The notes beneath the pieces are model-generated. The model had not been told where the DNA came from. It did no database searches and saw only the letters and a program-made list of their open reading frames with translations. Positions 45,422 through 54,087 of a stretch of 64,000 nucleotides of DNA are shown here, piece after piece. The stretch lies in the IMG/VR virus record IMGVR_UViG_3300021959_006010, positions 186,001-250,000 of that record; one strand, 5' to 3'. Origin of the DNA: a virus. Each line of letters begins with the position of its first letter. The stretch's first letter is position 1. Made by a program: the position numbers and the translations under genes.

Positions 45422-45801
45422 ATGGACATTATGTACGAAATAAAACTTATATATACTCCTGAGCCATACTCGCTAACTCTAAAAGAGTCAATCACATACT
45501 GTGCTACAGTAGAGTTATTCTTGCGCGGCATACACACATCACAGTGCAGTGCCAGTAGAATAGCTTTTGAGTCAGATAGAGATCGCATGCTAGGTTTGCT
45601 TATACTATCAGAGAGTACAAGCTTTACTCCTGTAATTATATAGGTGTCTGTGCGCTAATATAAGCGTCATACAGCAGGTTTAGGATTGTTTGGCATCGTG
45701 TGCAACTAAACGCTGATTTTCTTGCGCAAAAGCGTTTACCGCTTCGCGGCTTGTAGGTTTACCGCAGCGGCTTCGCCGTTTTTTGGGCTTAAACGCTTCG
45801 C
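45336..45801. repeat. GCGAAGC mini-hairpin cluster
   Basis: GCGAAGC at 45336-45342, and its complement GCTTCGC at 45741, 45770 and 45795. Each is flanked by complementary bases to form short GAA-loop stems (for example CCGC-GAA-GCGG). The three right copies lie after the end of the leftward GNAT-like gene. Confidence 0.6.
45422..45643 (+). CDS. Possible small protein, 73 aa
   Basis: MDIMYEIKLIYTPEPYSLTLKESITYC opens a plausible protein, but no promoter or ribosome site of the early type precedes it. Possibly an unannotated gene. Confidence 0.4.
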   Translation: MDIMYEIKLIYTPEPYSLTLKESITYCATVELFLRGIHTSQCSASRIAFESDRDRMLGLLILSESTSFTPVII

Positions 45802-45807
45802 GCTTGT

Positions 45808-46245
45808 TTAGAACTTGTACTCGAAGTTTTGGCAGGTCTTGCCCTTGCGTAGCAACTGTGCTCCGTTGCGTGTGTGGAAACGTTCTGCCATTTCTGTTAG
45901 GGGACTCAGTGTGCAGTAGCGTTGTATGTGTGGATGATCACGCTGTATAACTTCTGCTGTAGAGAATATGATGTCTCGTCCTGCGCCTCGCGCATAACTC
46001 CATACTGTATAGAACATTGCAGTGTCGGGCCGGGTGTTGTGCGCAAGTTCTTCTTCAGTTAGTGCCGTGCCCTGTGTATATGCTACACACAGTACAGCAG
46101 CTACCACACCGTCCCATTCCAGCGCATATACTTCTCTGCCGTCTCGAAGTCTCCATTCTAGATCAATGTGTGGACGAACAGGATCGTCCAGTATATAACT
46201 CTTTTTCCAATCTCTAGTGTCAAACTGTACCAGTTGCGTTTCCAT
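45808..46245 (-). CDS. GNAT-like acetyltransferase
   Basis: 145 residues with strand-helix order of the GNAT fold (REVYALEWDGVVAAVLCVAY, AMFYTVWSYARGAGRDIIFSTAEVI, then YCTLSPLTEMAERFHTRNGAQLLRKG). The CoA loop is not sharp. It follows gp41 with no gap. Similar proteins occur in marine T4-like phages. Confidence 0.6.
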   Translation of the reverse strand: METQLVQFDTRDWKKSYILDDPVRPHIDLEWRLRDGREVYALEWDGVVAAVLCVAYTQGTALTEEELAHNTRPDTAMFYTVWSYARGAGRDIIFSTAEVIQRDHPHIQRYCTLSPLTEMAERFHTRNGAQLLRKGKTCQNFEYKF

Positions 46246-47658
46246 TTATTCTCCTAGGTTATTAAGAAATGCTTTGAGTTTTGAACTGTCTGTTTCAGCT
46301 CGTATCTTTCCTACACTTGCGCCTTCGCTTGGATCTTCCTGCGGCTGTGCTTGTGTGCGTTTGATGTTTGCTACAATTGAACTTGCAGTTGTGTTGCCTG
46401 TGCTGGTAGCAGCTTCGTCATCTTCTCCAATGTCAAATATGCGCAGTGTGTCTACATCAAAACCTAGATCTACTTTTTGTCCTACGCCCGAACTTGATCG
46501 TGTCTTCATCAGCTGTATTTGATAGCGTCCACGCTCACGCATTGCTCTACTAGTAAAGATACCAATTAGATTGTCTGCTGTGTTAATCTTTGAAATACCA
46601 CCCGAGATGTGGCTGTGATCAAACTCAATCTCTTCAACACTAGAACGATTCAACTGACTTGCTGTTACAAAGATACAGTTTAGTTCCATTGCCAAGTTGC
46701 GTAGTTCTTCTGACACATACTTGTCTTTAACAAACAAGTTCTCTGCTGAAATCTTTTGTCCAATTGGATGCATAAGATCTAGATAGTCTATGAGCAGTAC
46801 ATCCACTTTGCGTCCTGTCTTGATCTCATACTCCTTGAGGTACGCTCTAACATCGTTTGCGTTCTTGCCTGTGGGCATGTACTTGACTTGAAACGCACCA
46901 CTCTTCTTGCCAATCATCTTGACTTTCATTTCAACATCATCAAGACTCTTAAAGATATCACGACTTGGAATCTCTGAAGTCATAGCATCAAGACGCATGC
47001 TCACTAGATTCTCTGAAAGCTCAAATGTCAAGTACATCACGTTCATGCCTGCAAGACACCAGTTAACACCTAGGTTAGCCATAAACAAACTCTTGCCCGA
47101 ACCCGAACCACCTGCAAAGATGTTAAGCTCGCCTCTGTTGAATCCGCCAAACAGTTTCTTGTCTAGTGCGGGCCAGCCTGTGCTTACTTGTCCGTTCTTG
47201 TCTTTGATTGCTTCTAGTCGACTGCGCGGATCAGCAAAGTAGTCTGTGCCTAGATCCTTTTGCAGTCCAATCTGTACTGCTCGCTTAACCAAATCCTCAA
47301 CCGGGCCGTACTCGCCTTTCTCAAGCAAGTCTGCTGAGTCAAGTATTGCTTTCTCAAGTGCCTTGTGTCTACTGAACGTTTCGAACTCCTGTAGCAGCCA
47401 GTCATAGTGATTCTCCTGTAGGTCACCTGGATCTTTTAGTTGTGCGTCTGTAGCTGCATTGATCATATCAAATGTAGGCAATGCATTATGTTCTTCTACA
47501 TAGTCCTTTAAAAACTTTGCTGGTTCTACCAAACGTCTGTCAAATGTCTTTGGATCAAACACACCCTGACAGCGTACAAAGCTCTCAGCGTCTGTCATAA
47601 ACATTTCTAAATATACTTTTTGGATATCATATCCATAGTCGGTGTTTTGTCTTGTCAT
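46246..47658 (-). CDS. 41: Replicative DNA helicase (T4 gp41-like)
   Basis: 470 residues. N-terminal helical half, then Walker A FAGGSGSGKSLFMANL, LTFELSENLVSMRLDAM, Walker B VLLIDYLDLMHP, VTASQLNRSS and an arginine finger region RGRYQIQLMKTRSSSG. It is the DnaB-type hexameric helicase that works with primase gp61. Acidic C-terminal tail. Its own promoter lies upstream. Confidence 0.95.
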   Translation of the reverse strand: MTRQNTDYGYDIQKVYLEMFMTDAESFVRCQGVFDPKTFDRRLVEPAKFLKDYVEEHNALPTFDMINAATDAQLKDPGDLQENHYDWLLQEFETFSRHKALEKAILDSADLLEKGEYGPVEDLVKRAVQIGLQKDLGTDYFADPRSRLEAIKDKNGQVSTGWPALDKKLFGGFNRGELNIFAGGSGSGKSLFMANLGVNWCLAGMNVMYLTFELSENLVSMRLDAMTSEIPSRDIFKSLDDVEMKVKMIGKKSGAFQVKYMPTGKNANDVRAYLKEYEIKTGRKVDVLLIDYLDLMHPIGQKISAENLFVKDKYVSEELRNLAMELNCIFVTASQLNRSSVEEIEFDHSHISGGISKINTADNLIGIFTSRAMRERGRYQIQLMKTRSSSGVGQKVDLGFDVDTLRIFDIGEDDEAATSTGNTTASSIVANIKRTQAQPQEDPSEGASVGKIRAETDSSKLKAFLNNLGE

Positions 47659-47718
47659 TCTTTTGTGTGCCTTACGTTAGTTCTTGCTTTTACACTACCA
47701 CAGTTTTTACAATAAACT

Positions 47719-47746
47719 ATTGTAACATAAAATTTATGTTTGTCAA
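47719..47746 (-). promoter_or_regulatory. Sigma70-type promoter for gp41
   Basis: TTGACA (47741-47746), TACAAT (47719-47724), 16-base spacer that is nearly a palindrome (ACATAAATTTTATGT). Confidence 0.65.
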
Positions 47747-47776
47747 CTTCAAGAGTCTGATTGTGTTCTGTTATTT

Positions 47777-49246
47777 CTACTTGTTTGCAGCAGCCGTCCA
47801 AACCTTAACTCCATATTGTTTTTCAAATGCTTGTGCATCTTCTACAGTGTTAACAATGGGTTTACCCTTGATGTTAAGTGAGGTATTTAGTAGCACAGGA
47901 CAGCCTGTAGCTTCGTACCAACGTTCTAGCAGTTTTCTAAAGCCCACGCTTTGCGTTGAAGAAACTGTCTGTACCCGAGAGGTGCCGTCCCTGTGCGTGA
48001 TTGCAGGTAGTCCAGGATCCTTGCAAGTTGCAGTGTATTGCATGTAGGGGTTTGCATATCCGTCGAAATAGGTAGACGCATGTTCCTCCAATACTGCTGG
48101 CGCAAAAGGTCTAAACTTCTGTCGTTGTTTGATTTCGTTAACTCTATCTTTAATGTCTGGCCTTCTGGGGTCTGCAAGGAGGGAGCGGTGTCCAAAAGCT
48201 CTGGGCCCGAACTCTGCCCTGCCGTTGGCCACGCCAACAATACCAGTAGTAAGCAACTCGTTAAGTACTTCTTCAACAGGATAATCTCCTTCTATGTTAT
48301 AACCTGTGTACACATGATCCATTTCCATGTGTTGTTTTTTATGGGCTAGTACACAACCTATTGCACTGCCTGCATCACCCGGGTTAGGCATGATCCATAC
48401 GTTATCGAAAAACTTGTATGCTAAATGGTTAGCACTGCAATTTAACGCACATCCTCCCATTAACACAAGGTTTTTGCTAGGCGCCATTATGCGGGCTACA
48501 TTCAAAATACCTTGAAAAATCTTTTCATACAGGTTCTGGGCTGCTGCCGCTATGTCAAAATAGTCTTGTTCAGTGGTCAAATCCTTGCGCCAGTCTAAGC
48601 ACCCTCTATGTAAATTGCGTTTAAAAGTAATAGGGTGTCCATAAGGGTCAACAAAATCTTCAACCATAGCTTGGTACAAACGATCTGGGTCACCGTATGC
48701 AGCCATACCCATAAGAATGTATTCGTCTTCTTGAGGTTTTAATCCAACCCTTTGCGTGATTGCCGAGTACCATAGTCCCACGGAATGTGGATATTTTTGG
48801 GAATAGACCTTTTTGAGTCTTCCTTCTTTACCATGCCAGATAGTAAGTGTATCAAACTCTCCAATGCTGTCGATACTAATAACGCAGGCTTCTGTAAAAG
48901 GACTAGTATAATAACCGGCAGCAGCATGGGAAAGATGATGATCAGTATACCTAATAGGAGCATGTATCCCATAAGATCCAAGATACTTACGAATATTGTT
49001 TTCACCCAACCGTATTCCTTGCCCTGCTCTAAATTGTCTAACAGTTTTGACAAGGGGTCTTTCATACCAAATAATTTCATCTGGTTCTCCCCATTTCCTT
49101 GCATATTCAATTAACTCGTTATTTAAGTCGGGGTCGTTTTTTATACCGCTAAAACGTTCGCTATGACTCGCAAACTCTAGTCCGTCTTCTGAAAAAACAG
49201 CTAGAGCAGCATCATGACTGTTAGCACTTATACCCCATGTAATCAT
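47777..49246 (-). CDS. Carbamoyltransferase (NodU/CmcH family)
   Basis: 489 residues. N-terminal actin-like part: WGISANSHDAALAVF, HHLSHAAAGYYTSPF and VISIDSIGEFDT. C-terminal YrdC-like part: VGVANGRAEFGPRAFGHRSLLADPR, VLLNTSLNIKGKPIVNT. These enzymes transfer carbamoyl groups from carbamoyl phosphate to hydroxyls of sugars or antibiotics. In phages, DNA base or glycan modification is the common suggestion. About 80 residues shorter than NodU. Confidence 0.9.
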   Translation of the reverse strand: MITWGISANSHDAALAVFSEDGLEFASHSERFSGIKNDPDLNNELIEYARKWGEPDEIIWYERPLVKTVRQFRAGQGIRLGENNIRKYLGSYGIHAPIRYTDHHLSHAAAGYYTSPFTEACVISIDSIGEFDTLTIWHGKEGRLKKVYSQKYPHSVGLWYSAITQRVGLKPQEDEYILMGMAAYGDPDRLYQAMVEDFVDPYGHPITFKRNLHRGCLDWRKDLTTEQDYFDIAAAAQNLYEKIFQGILNVARIMAPSKNLVLMGGCALNCSANHLAYKFFDNVWIMPNPGDAGSAIGCVLAHKKQHMEMDHVYTGYNIEGDYPVEEVLNELLTTGIVGVANGRAEFGPRAFGHRSLLADPRRPDIKDRVNEIKQRQKFRPFAPAVLEEHASTYFDGYANPYMQYTATCKDPGLPAITHRDGTSRVQTVSSTQSVGFRKLLERWYEATGCPVLLNTSLNIKGKPIVNTVEDAQAFEKQYGVKVWTAAANK

Positions 49247-49455
49247 ACAGTTATATCTACTTTACTTCCTTGCTGTACAGGATACACAACTTCTCCTTTT
49301 GCATTATAAGTTGTATAAACTACTTCGGATATTTTTGACGAGCCGCCGTCTTTTTGTGTATGTTGAACGTGCGTTACAGTTTCAACAGGTCCAGATGTTT
49401 GAACTCTAGTATAAGCACTTATTACGTTAATTGGGCTAATAGGATCGATACTCAT
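49243..49455 (-). CDS. Small phage protein, 70 aa
   Basis: MSIDPISPINVISAYTRVQTSGP, then a beta-rich tail (EVVYTTYNAKGEVVYPVQQGSKVDITV). Overlaps the genes on both sides by four bases. Unknown function. Confidence 0.55.
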   Translation of the reverse strand: MSIDPISPINVISAYTRVQTSGPVETVTHVQHTQKDGGSSKISEVVYTTYNAKGEVVYPVQQGSKVDITV

Positions 49456-49574
49456 TTGTAAATAAAAGGGTCCTTTTCTCTAAGTTCTTTTAATCGTTTC
49501 CTTATTTTAATTTCTTCTTTAATTTTATCATATGGCCAGCGTATCCAAGACCAAATCGTTTTTAACCAAACCAT
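49452..49574 (-). CDS. Conserved 40-aa protein after primase
   Basis: Starts MVWLKTIWSWIRWPYD, with an amphipathic Trp-rich helix, then KRLKELREKDPFIYK. The ending type (ELREKDPFIY) is known to me from marine T4-like phages. Overlaps primase by 13 bases and the next gene by four. Confidence 0.65.
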   Translation of the reverse strand: MVWLKTIWSWIRWPYDKIKEEIKIRKRLKELREKDPFIYK

Positions 49575-50545
49575 TTTTTTGCTCCTAGTCTAATTTTAAG
49601 AGGTGACTCTTCTGCACTTGTTGCAATACTATGCAATGTGTATAGTCTACCGTACTTATCTACTGCATCACCTATGTCATTAATGTCTTGTGTCCAGTTT
49701 GGCATACTAACGCTAAATCCTAGTTCAATTGCACGTTCAACAAGTTTGCTACCAGCCTTGTCTCTATCTGGTACAACAATAATCTGCTTCTGCAATCTAT
49801 TCAACAGCATTGCTTGTTGATCGCTTATTTCTGATCCGCCTAATGCACAACCTTCTACATGTATAGCATCAATCTGTCCTTCGCACACAATAGCAAATAC
49901 TTTGTTATAACCTTGTTCGTCTAATCCGTATACAAAGCCAGGCTGTACTTCTGTAAGGTATTTTGGCTTTTTATCTGGTACAACACTTCGAGCAGTCCAG
50001 CCTACGATGCGTCCTTCAAAGTAGAAGGGAATAATAAGACGATCACGATAACCTAAACTAGGTGACCAGTAGTAGTCTGTATCATCTACGTTTAGATTAC
50101 GTGACGCCATATATTCAAGTACAGACATACTAAACTTGTTAAAATCTGTAATGTCTGTAATTTTAACAGCATCATCTGGTAACGGAACAGTATTGAAGGT
50201 AGGCAACTCTGCTATGCGAGTTTTAGCCTCAACACCCTCGTTTTCTCTCATTACTTCTAGTGCTACCTTGTTGATTATATCGTCAGGTGCTCCTGTCCAC
50301 TGTAAGAGCTTACGCAGTTTATGAGAAAAGTTTCTGCCCGGTTGCCAGGATGCTTTGAAGCCGCAGTTAAAGCAATGATAACTTACGCCTCCATCGGGGT
50401 TGCTTATTAAGCCACCGCGTCCACGAGTGTCTGCCGTATGTCCATTATGATGGCAACACGGCGCATTAAAGGATAGCCAGCCACTAGGAGTTTGTTTCCT
50501 TTTAGCAGGCAAGTATGTCAGAACTGTATCGTTAACTACACTCAT
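49562..50545 (-). CDS. 61: DNA primase (T4 gp61-like)
   Basis: 327 residues. N-terminal zinc part: CCHHNGHT ... YHCFNCGFK. TOPRIM region: VCEGQIDAIHVEG and VVPDRDKAG. It lays RNA primers for lagging-strand synthesis with helicase gp41. A consensus promoter precedes it. Confidence 0.93.
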   Translation of the reverse strand: MSVVNDTVLTYLPAKRKQTPSGWLSFNAPCCHHNGHTADTRGRGGLISNPDGGVSYHCFNCGFKASWQPGRNFSHKLRKLLQWTGAPDDIINKVALEVMRENEGVEAKTRIAELPTFNTVPLPDDAVKITDITDFNKFSMSVLEYMASRNLNVDDTDYYWSPSLGYRDRLIIPFYFEGRIVGWTARSVVPDKKPKYLTEVQPGFVYGLDEQGYNKVFAIVCEGQIDAIHVEGCALGGSEISDQQAMLLNRLQKQIIVVPDRDKAGSKLVERAIELGFSVSMPNWTQDINDIGDAVDKYGRLYTLHSIATSAEESPLKIRLGAKKWFG

Positions 50546-50551
50546 ACTATT

Positions 50552-50580
50552 ATTATAGCGTGGTTAGTTTAAAATGTCAA
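50552..50580 (-). promoter_or_regulatory. Full-consensus sigma70 promoter for primase
   Basis: TTGACA (50575-50580) and TATAAT (50552-50557), 17-base spacer: a perfect match to consensus. Confidence 0.85.
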
Positions 50581-51357
50581 TCAGTTTCTAACTAAAATTT
50601 TCTCAATTGTGTTAACAGGAGTTACACTTGTTCTAAATCTCAAGTAACTAAAAACACCATTAAAGTTTACAGCAACTGGTTCAGTTTCTGCACCAGTAAA
50701 TGTTACAGTACTAATGTCAGTCCAAATGTCTGTATTATTTCCTGTTATTTGATTTTGTAACGTTGCTTGTACTGTAACCGTTCCTGCGTAACCACTAGAA
50801 TAAATGGCAGCAGTATGTAGTGCTTCGTTTCCATTAATACCGGGCTGTGCTTCAAGTGTTTCTGAAATAAATTCAGGTTCGTTAATTGTTTCTCTTTGAA
50901 ATTGCGATACTTGATATGTATCTCTAGGTCCAGGAAATGCTTCGCTGCTAACAAATATCGATCCTGAATTTCCATAATGTACATCTGTGTATGTTAACTT
51001 TTTATCATTGTTACTGTCAACTAGATAAATGTTATAACTAAGATACTGTTGTTTTACATTTAGTAAATCATTATCTCCAACAATTACTTTACAAAGACCT
51101 TTATTAGAAATAAGAACTTCAGCGTCCTTTTCTAAAATAAGATTTTTATCTTCGTCGAACGCAATAAACTTAATTTCGTATCCACTAAGACTTACAGGTT
51201 TTTGATCTCTATTTAATATTTGAAATTCAAGGTCATTATCAATGCCTTTATAAACGGAAATTGTTCTTTTATACACAGGTCTATACTCCACGGCGAAACC
51301 AACATCATTAGCAATGATGGCAGTTCTGTTTGAGACTAAATATCTAGCAGTTAACAT
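50581..51357 (-). CDS. Structural protein with BppU-like N-terminal domain
   Basis: 258 residues. KGIDNDLEFQILNRDQKPVSLSGYEIKFIAFDEDKN resembles the N-terminal beta-sandwich of baseplate upper proteins. The C-terminal half is another beta domain (GTVTVQATLQNQITGNNTDIW). Likely tail or baseplate. It lies within the replication block. Confidence 0.6.
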   Translation of the reverse strand: MLTARYLVSNRTAIIANDVGFAVEYRPVYKRTISVYKGIDNDLEFQILNRDQKPVSLSGYEIKFIAFDEDKNLILEKDAEVLISNKGLCKVIVGDNDLLNVKQQYLSYNIYLVDSNNDKKLTYTDVHYGNSGSIFVSSEAFPGPRDTYQVSQFQRETINEPEFISETLEAQPGINGNEALHTAAIYSSGYAGTVTVQATLQNQITGNNTDIWTDISTVTFTGAETEPVAVNFNGVFSYLRFRTSVTPVNTIEKILVRN

Positions 51358-51391
51358 AGTAATTGTATTTATTGGATTTATTAAATAAAAA

Positions 51392-51763
51392 ATGTTATTA
51401 AAAGATATACAAGAGAACTTTCCTTTTATTAGTGTTATAAGTTACGGCGGCGCAGAGTATGTCGGGATTATAATTAATCAAGACCAATGGGTAACTTCTA
51501 TGTACATCTATACAGATTTGAGATCCGAAATCGATAAGATCGAATTTTTAGAACTAGGAGATGTATGGTGGTGGGAGTCAAATAGGATGTTACCTATTAA
51601 TATTTTTCTTAAAGAAGAAATGGAAAAATTTGTTTATGCAATTACAACAATGAACTCAAAAAACGTAGTTGTAAAAGCAGGGCCGTGTGTTAATTTAAAC
51701 AATCTTAACATTAAGAGAGTTAAAAGAAAAAATGTACAACTTGTAAGAAAGCCTAAGGACTAA
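51392..51763 (+). CDS. Hypothetical protein, 123 aa, lone rightward gene
   Basis: MLLKDIQENFPFISVISYGGAEYVGIIINQDQWVTSMYIY, then a basic C-terminus. The only rightward gene in the right-hand block. It overlaps the following leftward gene end by 11 bases. Known to me as a marine T4-like phage type. Confidence 0.65.
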   Translation: MLLKDIQENFPFISVISYGGAEYVGIIINQDQWVTSMYIYTDLRSEIDKIEFLELGDVWWWESNRMLPINIFLKEEMEKFVYAITTMNSKNVVVKAGPCVNLNNLNIKRVKRKNVQLVRKPKD

Positions 51764-52313
51764 ACTGTTCGCATAGTAAGTTTATATGTACTACTACTGC
51801 GAAAGCATAACTCATAGCATGTGCTTTTTTAAAGTAGTACTCATCACCTTCGGGTTTTAACCAAACTTCTTTTTCTATCGTTTGCCAAGTTTCGTTGACA
51901 AGATGCCTCTTTGCAGGCCGTATTATCGCCAGTACTGCTGCTAACTGCTCCACTGACTTTGGCTGCAACTTCCGCAATATGTCTCCATGTCCGCTGACGT
52001 GGAATAGTAAGTTGCTGAAGTCTTCGTGCTCCAATAGTTCCCATTGTGGTTCCCTTTCCATTAGTTGTTGTAGGTGAGCTTCGTCTTTAACATCTTTATA
52101 GATACTTACATTAAGAAAATCTAATTTAAAATATCCTCTGTCTTCTGCTGTTTTGTGATCAATAGTAGATAGGTTATCTATTGGGTTATGAGGTATTTCA
52201 GTTGTGTAAACTCCAGTATTATGTTTTTTGCCCGTTTCGAGTTTAGCTACACGATGCCGTAACTTTGACAAAAGAATATCTCGATCTGCAAAATCTATAT
52301 CAATATCAGGCAT
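51753..52313 (-). CDS. Minimal C-family DNA polymerase (DnaE)-like palm protein
   Basis: 186 residues that read as a condensed DnaE palm and helical region. MPDIDIDF matches PDFDVDF (catalytic Asp pair, here Asp3 and Asp5). KHNTGVYTTEIPHNPIDNL matches the KHAGGVVI segment. YFKLDFLN matches VKFDFLG (third catalytic Asp, here Asp65). VEQLAAVLAIIRPAKRH matches the ALYRPGP motif, and YYFKKAHAMSYAFAVV matches FNKSHAAAYAL. DnaE is about 1,100 residues; exonuclease, fingers tip and beta-binding parts are absent. Whether it polymerises is open. Overlaps its neighbour by one base. Confidence 0.7.
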   Translation of the reverse strand: MPDIDIDFADRDILLSKLRHRVAKLETGKKHNTGVYTTEIPHNPIDNLSTIDHKTAEDRGYFKLDFLNVSIYKDVKDEAHLQQLMEREPQWELLEHEDFSNLLFHVSGHGDILRKLQPKSVEQLAAVLAIIRPAKRHLVNETWQTIEKEVWLKPEGDEYYFKKAHAMSYAFAVVVHINLLCEQFSP

Positions 52314-52711
52314 TACAGTTTACCTTCTTCTCTCATTTTTGCTCTAATCTTAGTTGCACTAATGTCGTGTACATCTTCGCCTAGGTCATGCTCAGTAAAA
52401 GTATACCCGACACCCCTACCATAACTAATGTCCACAATGTTAGGCACTTCCAAAATAATATATTTCTCGCCATATAAAAATCCCTCTCTAAACAGTGCTA
52501 CTCTAATATTCTTCTTTACTTCGTATACATCAAACGGATTATCATTATTGCCCATGCCTGCGTCAACACCCTGAACGTCACGTATCATTATACATACTTG
52601 TCCAGTTTCTGCAAGTGCCTTTTTAAATAATGCAGTGTGGCCATCATGCCACGGTTGCCACCGTCCTAGCATTTGTGCTGTAGGTTTTTTTGAATCAAAC
52701 TTTATTTCCAT
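52313..52711 (-). CDS. Nucleotidyltransferase (HIGH-type)
   Basis: 132 residues. GRWQPWHDGHTALFKKALAETG is the HxGH nucleotide-binding motif and ISATKIRAKMREEGKL the ISTTKIR-like motif of cytidylyl/adenylyltransferases. The size matches single-domain NMN or glycerol-3-phosphate type enzymes. It pairs with the next kinase gene. Substrate not known. Confidence 0.85.
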   Translation of the reverse strand: MEIKFDSKKPTAQMLGRWQPWHDGHTALFKKALAETGQVCIMIRDVQGVDAGMGNNDNPFDVYEVKKNIRVALFREGFLYGEKYIILEVPNIVDISYGRGVGYTFTEHDLGEDVHDISATKIRAKMREEGKL

Positions 52712-52968
52712 TATTCGAATCCTAATGATGATAAAAACAAAATAACTAATACTACTATTATTTTTGTTAATAACATTTTTCCTGCTTCTTTGCCAACTTC
52801 TTTAGGTGCAGGTTTCCAAGTTTCCCACTTACCTAGTTTGGCCCATTCTTCTTTACTTGTCCACAAACTGCCAACATGTTTTAACCATTCTTTAAAAGAT
52901 TTGTCACTATGACGTTTACGTTCTCTTCGCCATTCTGATAATATATCAAATATATCTTTAAACGTCAT
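52711..52968 (-). CDS. Small protein with C-terminal membrane anchor
   Basis: Starts MTFKDIFDILSEWRRERKRHSD. A charged Trp-rich N-terminal part precedes one membrane segment (LLTKIIVVLVILFLSSLG) at the end. ATG at 52968 was preferred because it overlaps the kinase end by 11 bases. Confidence 0.6.
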   Translation of the reverse strand: MTFKDIFDILSEWRRERKRHSDKSFKEWLKHVGSLWTSKEEWAKLGKWETWKPAPKEVGKEAGKMLLTKIIVVLVILFLSSLGFE

Positions 52969-53392
52969 CTTTAAATTCCATATAGCGTTGTACAACTTTA
53001 AACAATTGCTGGTGTGTATCATCAAACCACTGTGCTACATGATAATTAACATATGCCTTATAAGGACGTTCAAATATTTTATTTGTATCATCATACTCGC
53101 TTTTGTTAACAGTATCCATCCAGATAGCAAAATCAGCATCAAATACTTTGCGTATTTCGTCCGTTGGTGCTACAAAGTCTGCTATGGCAATTTTGCCTGC
53201 CATAGTAACACCGTCGGCTAAATGCCGCATTCGTTCTGCTTGACGCATTCGCCCGGACGGGCTAAAATCCCAATCGTTATATTGTTCTCTTATATTGTCA
53301 GCATTAAGATGCACTCCGCCAAGTAACTCTGCAAACGGTTTAGCAAGAGTTGTTTTTCCTGATCCTGGCAATCCAAAAATTAATATTCTCAT
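52958..53392 (-). CDS. P-loop kinase similar to APS kinase
   Basis: 144 residues. Walker A GLPGSGKTTLAKP at 7-19, NADNIREQYNDWDFS with the substrate Asp region, and ADGVTMAGKIAIADFVAPTDEIRK. The order matches CysC-type adenylylsulfate kinases, but the family also phosphorylates other small molecules. Next to a nucleotidyltransferase, a small sugar or polyol pathway is possible. Confidence 0.8.
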   Translation of the reverse strand: MRILIFGLPGSGKTTLAKPFAELLGGVHLNADNIREQYNDWDFSPSGRMRQAERMRHLADGVTMAGKIAIADFVAPTDEIRKVFDADFAIWMDTVNKSEYDDTNKIFERPYKAYVNYHVAQWFDDTHQQLFKVVQRYMEFKDDV

Positions 53393-54087
53393 AGTTTAGA
53401 TTCCTTTGCAACTTCTTTAACTAGTTGCACATCGCTCGTTTGTCTATTAAAACGCATTGCCCAGTGTTGAGGATTAATAACATGATACACCATACTCAAC
53501 TGCTCGTCGTTAAACTTGCCTAACATTTCTTTACCAGACTTACAATTAAGAATGAGCCAAGGACTAATCTTTCCATCTTTAATATCCCATACTGCTCGAT
53601 TAAGACTTACATAAAGAAAGTAATGATTCCACGGAGCACTTTTATCTTCTGCCCAACTAACCATATTATTAATACTACGTTCTAATGCTGTATGCACATC
53701 TTCTTTAAGAATTAATTCTAATGCATACTTTTCGTACAATTCTTCTTTGCACCAGTGGTCTAGTTTAACTCCGCTAGTAACTACATAGTCGATATATTTT
53801 TCTGGGTATAAAGGTTTAACATTGCTAAGAAAACTACCAAACTTTACAAAAGCATTATAATATTGACTGTTACAAAAATCTTCGTAGGTCTTTTCCTTTT
53901 TAGTGCCTGCACTTAATTTGTAAAATCTTTGGAATGCATAAAAGCCATGCCGTACACGTTTTTCGTCTTTTTGTAATGCTCTACGTTTTTTCTCACACAT
54001 ATGAGCAGCAAGAGTTTTTTCTCTTACATAACCACTACCACAGTATTCGCAAACATATGGTTTATTAGAGTTTGACGTCGACGCCAT
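53389..54087 (-). CDS. Zinc-finger protein near clamp loader
   Basis: About 232 residues from MASTSNSNKP. The CEYCGSGYVREKTLAAHMC segment is a CCHC zinc finger, followed by a basic stretch (EKKRRALQKDEKRVRHG) and a long helical domain. It overlaps gp62 by 23 bases. Conserved in marine T4-like phages as far as I know. A replication or transcription role is inferred from position. Confidence 0.6.
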   Translation of the reverse strand: MASTSNSNKPYVCEYCGSGYVREKTLAAHMCEKKRRALQKDEKRVRHGFYAFQRFYKLSAGTKKEKTYEDFCNSQYYNAFVKFGSFLSNVKPLYPEKYIDYVVTSGVKLDHWCKEELYEKYALELILKEDVHTALERSINNMVSWAEDKSAPWNHYFLYVSLNRAVWDIKDGKISPWLILNCKSGKEMLGKFNDEQLSMVYHVINPQHWAMRFNRQTSDVQLVKEVAKESKL

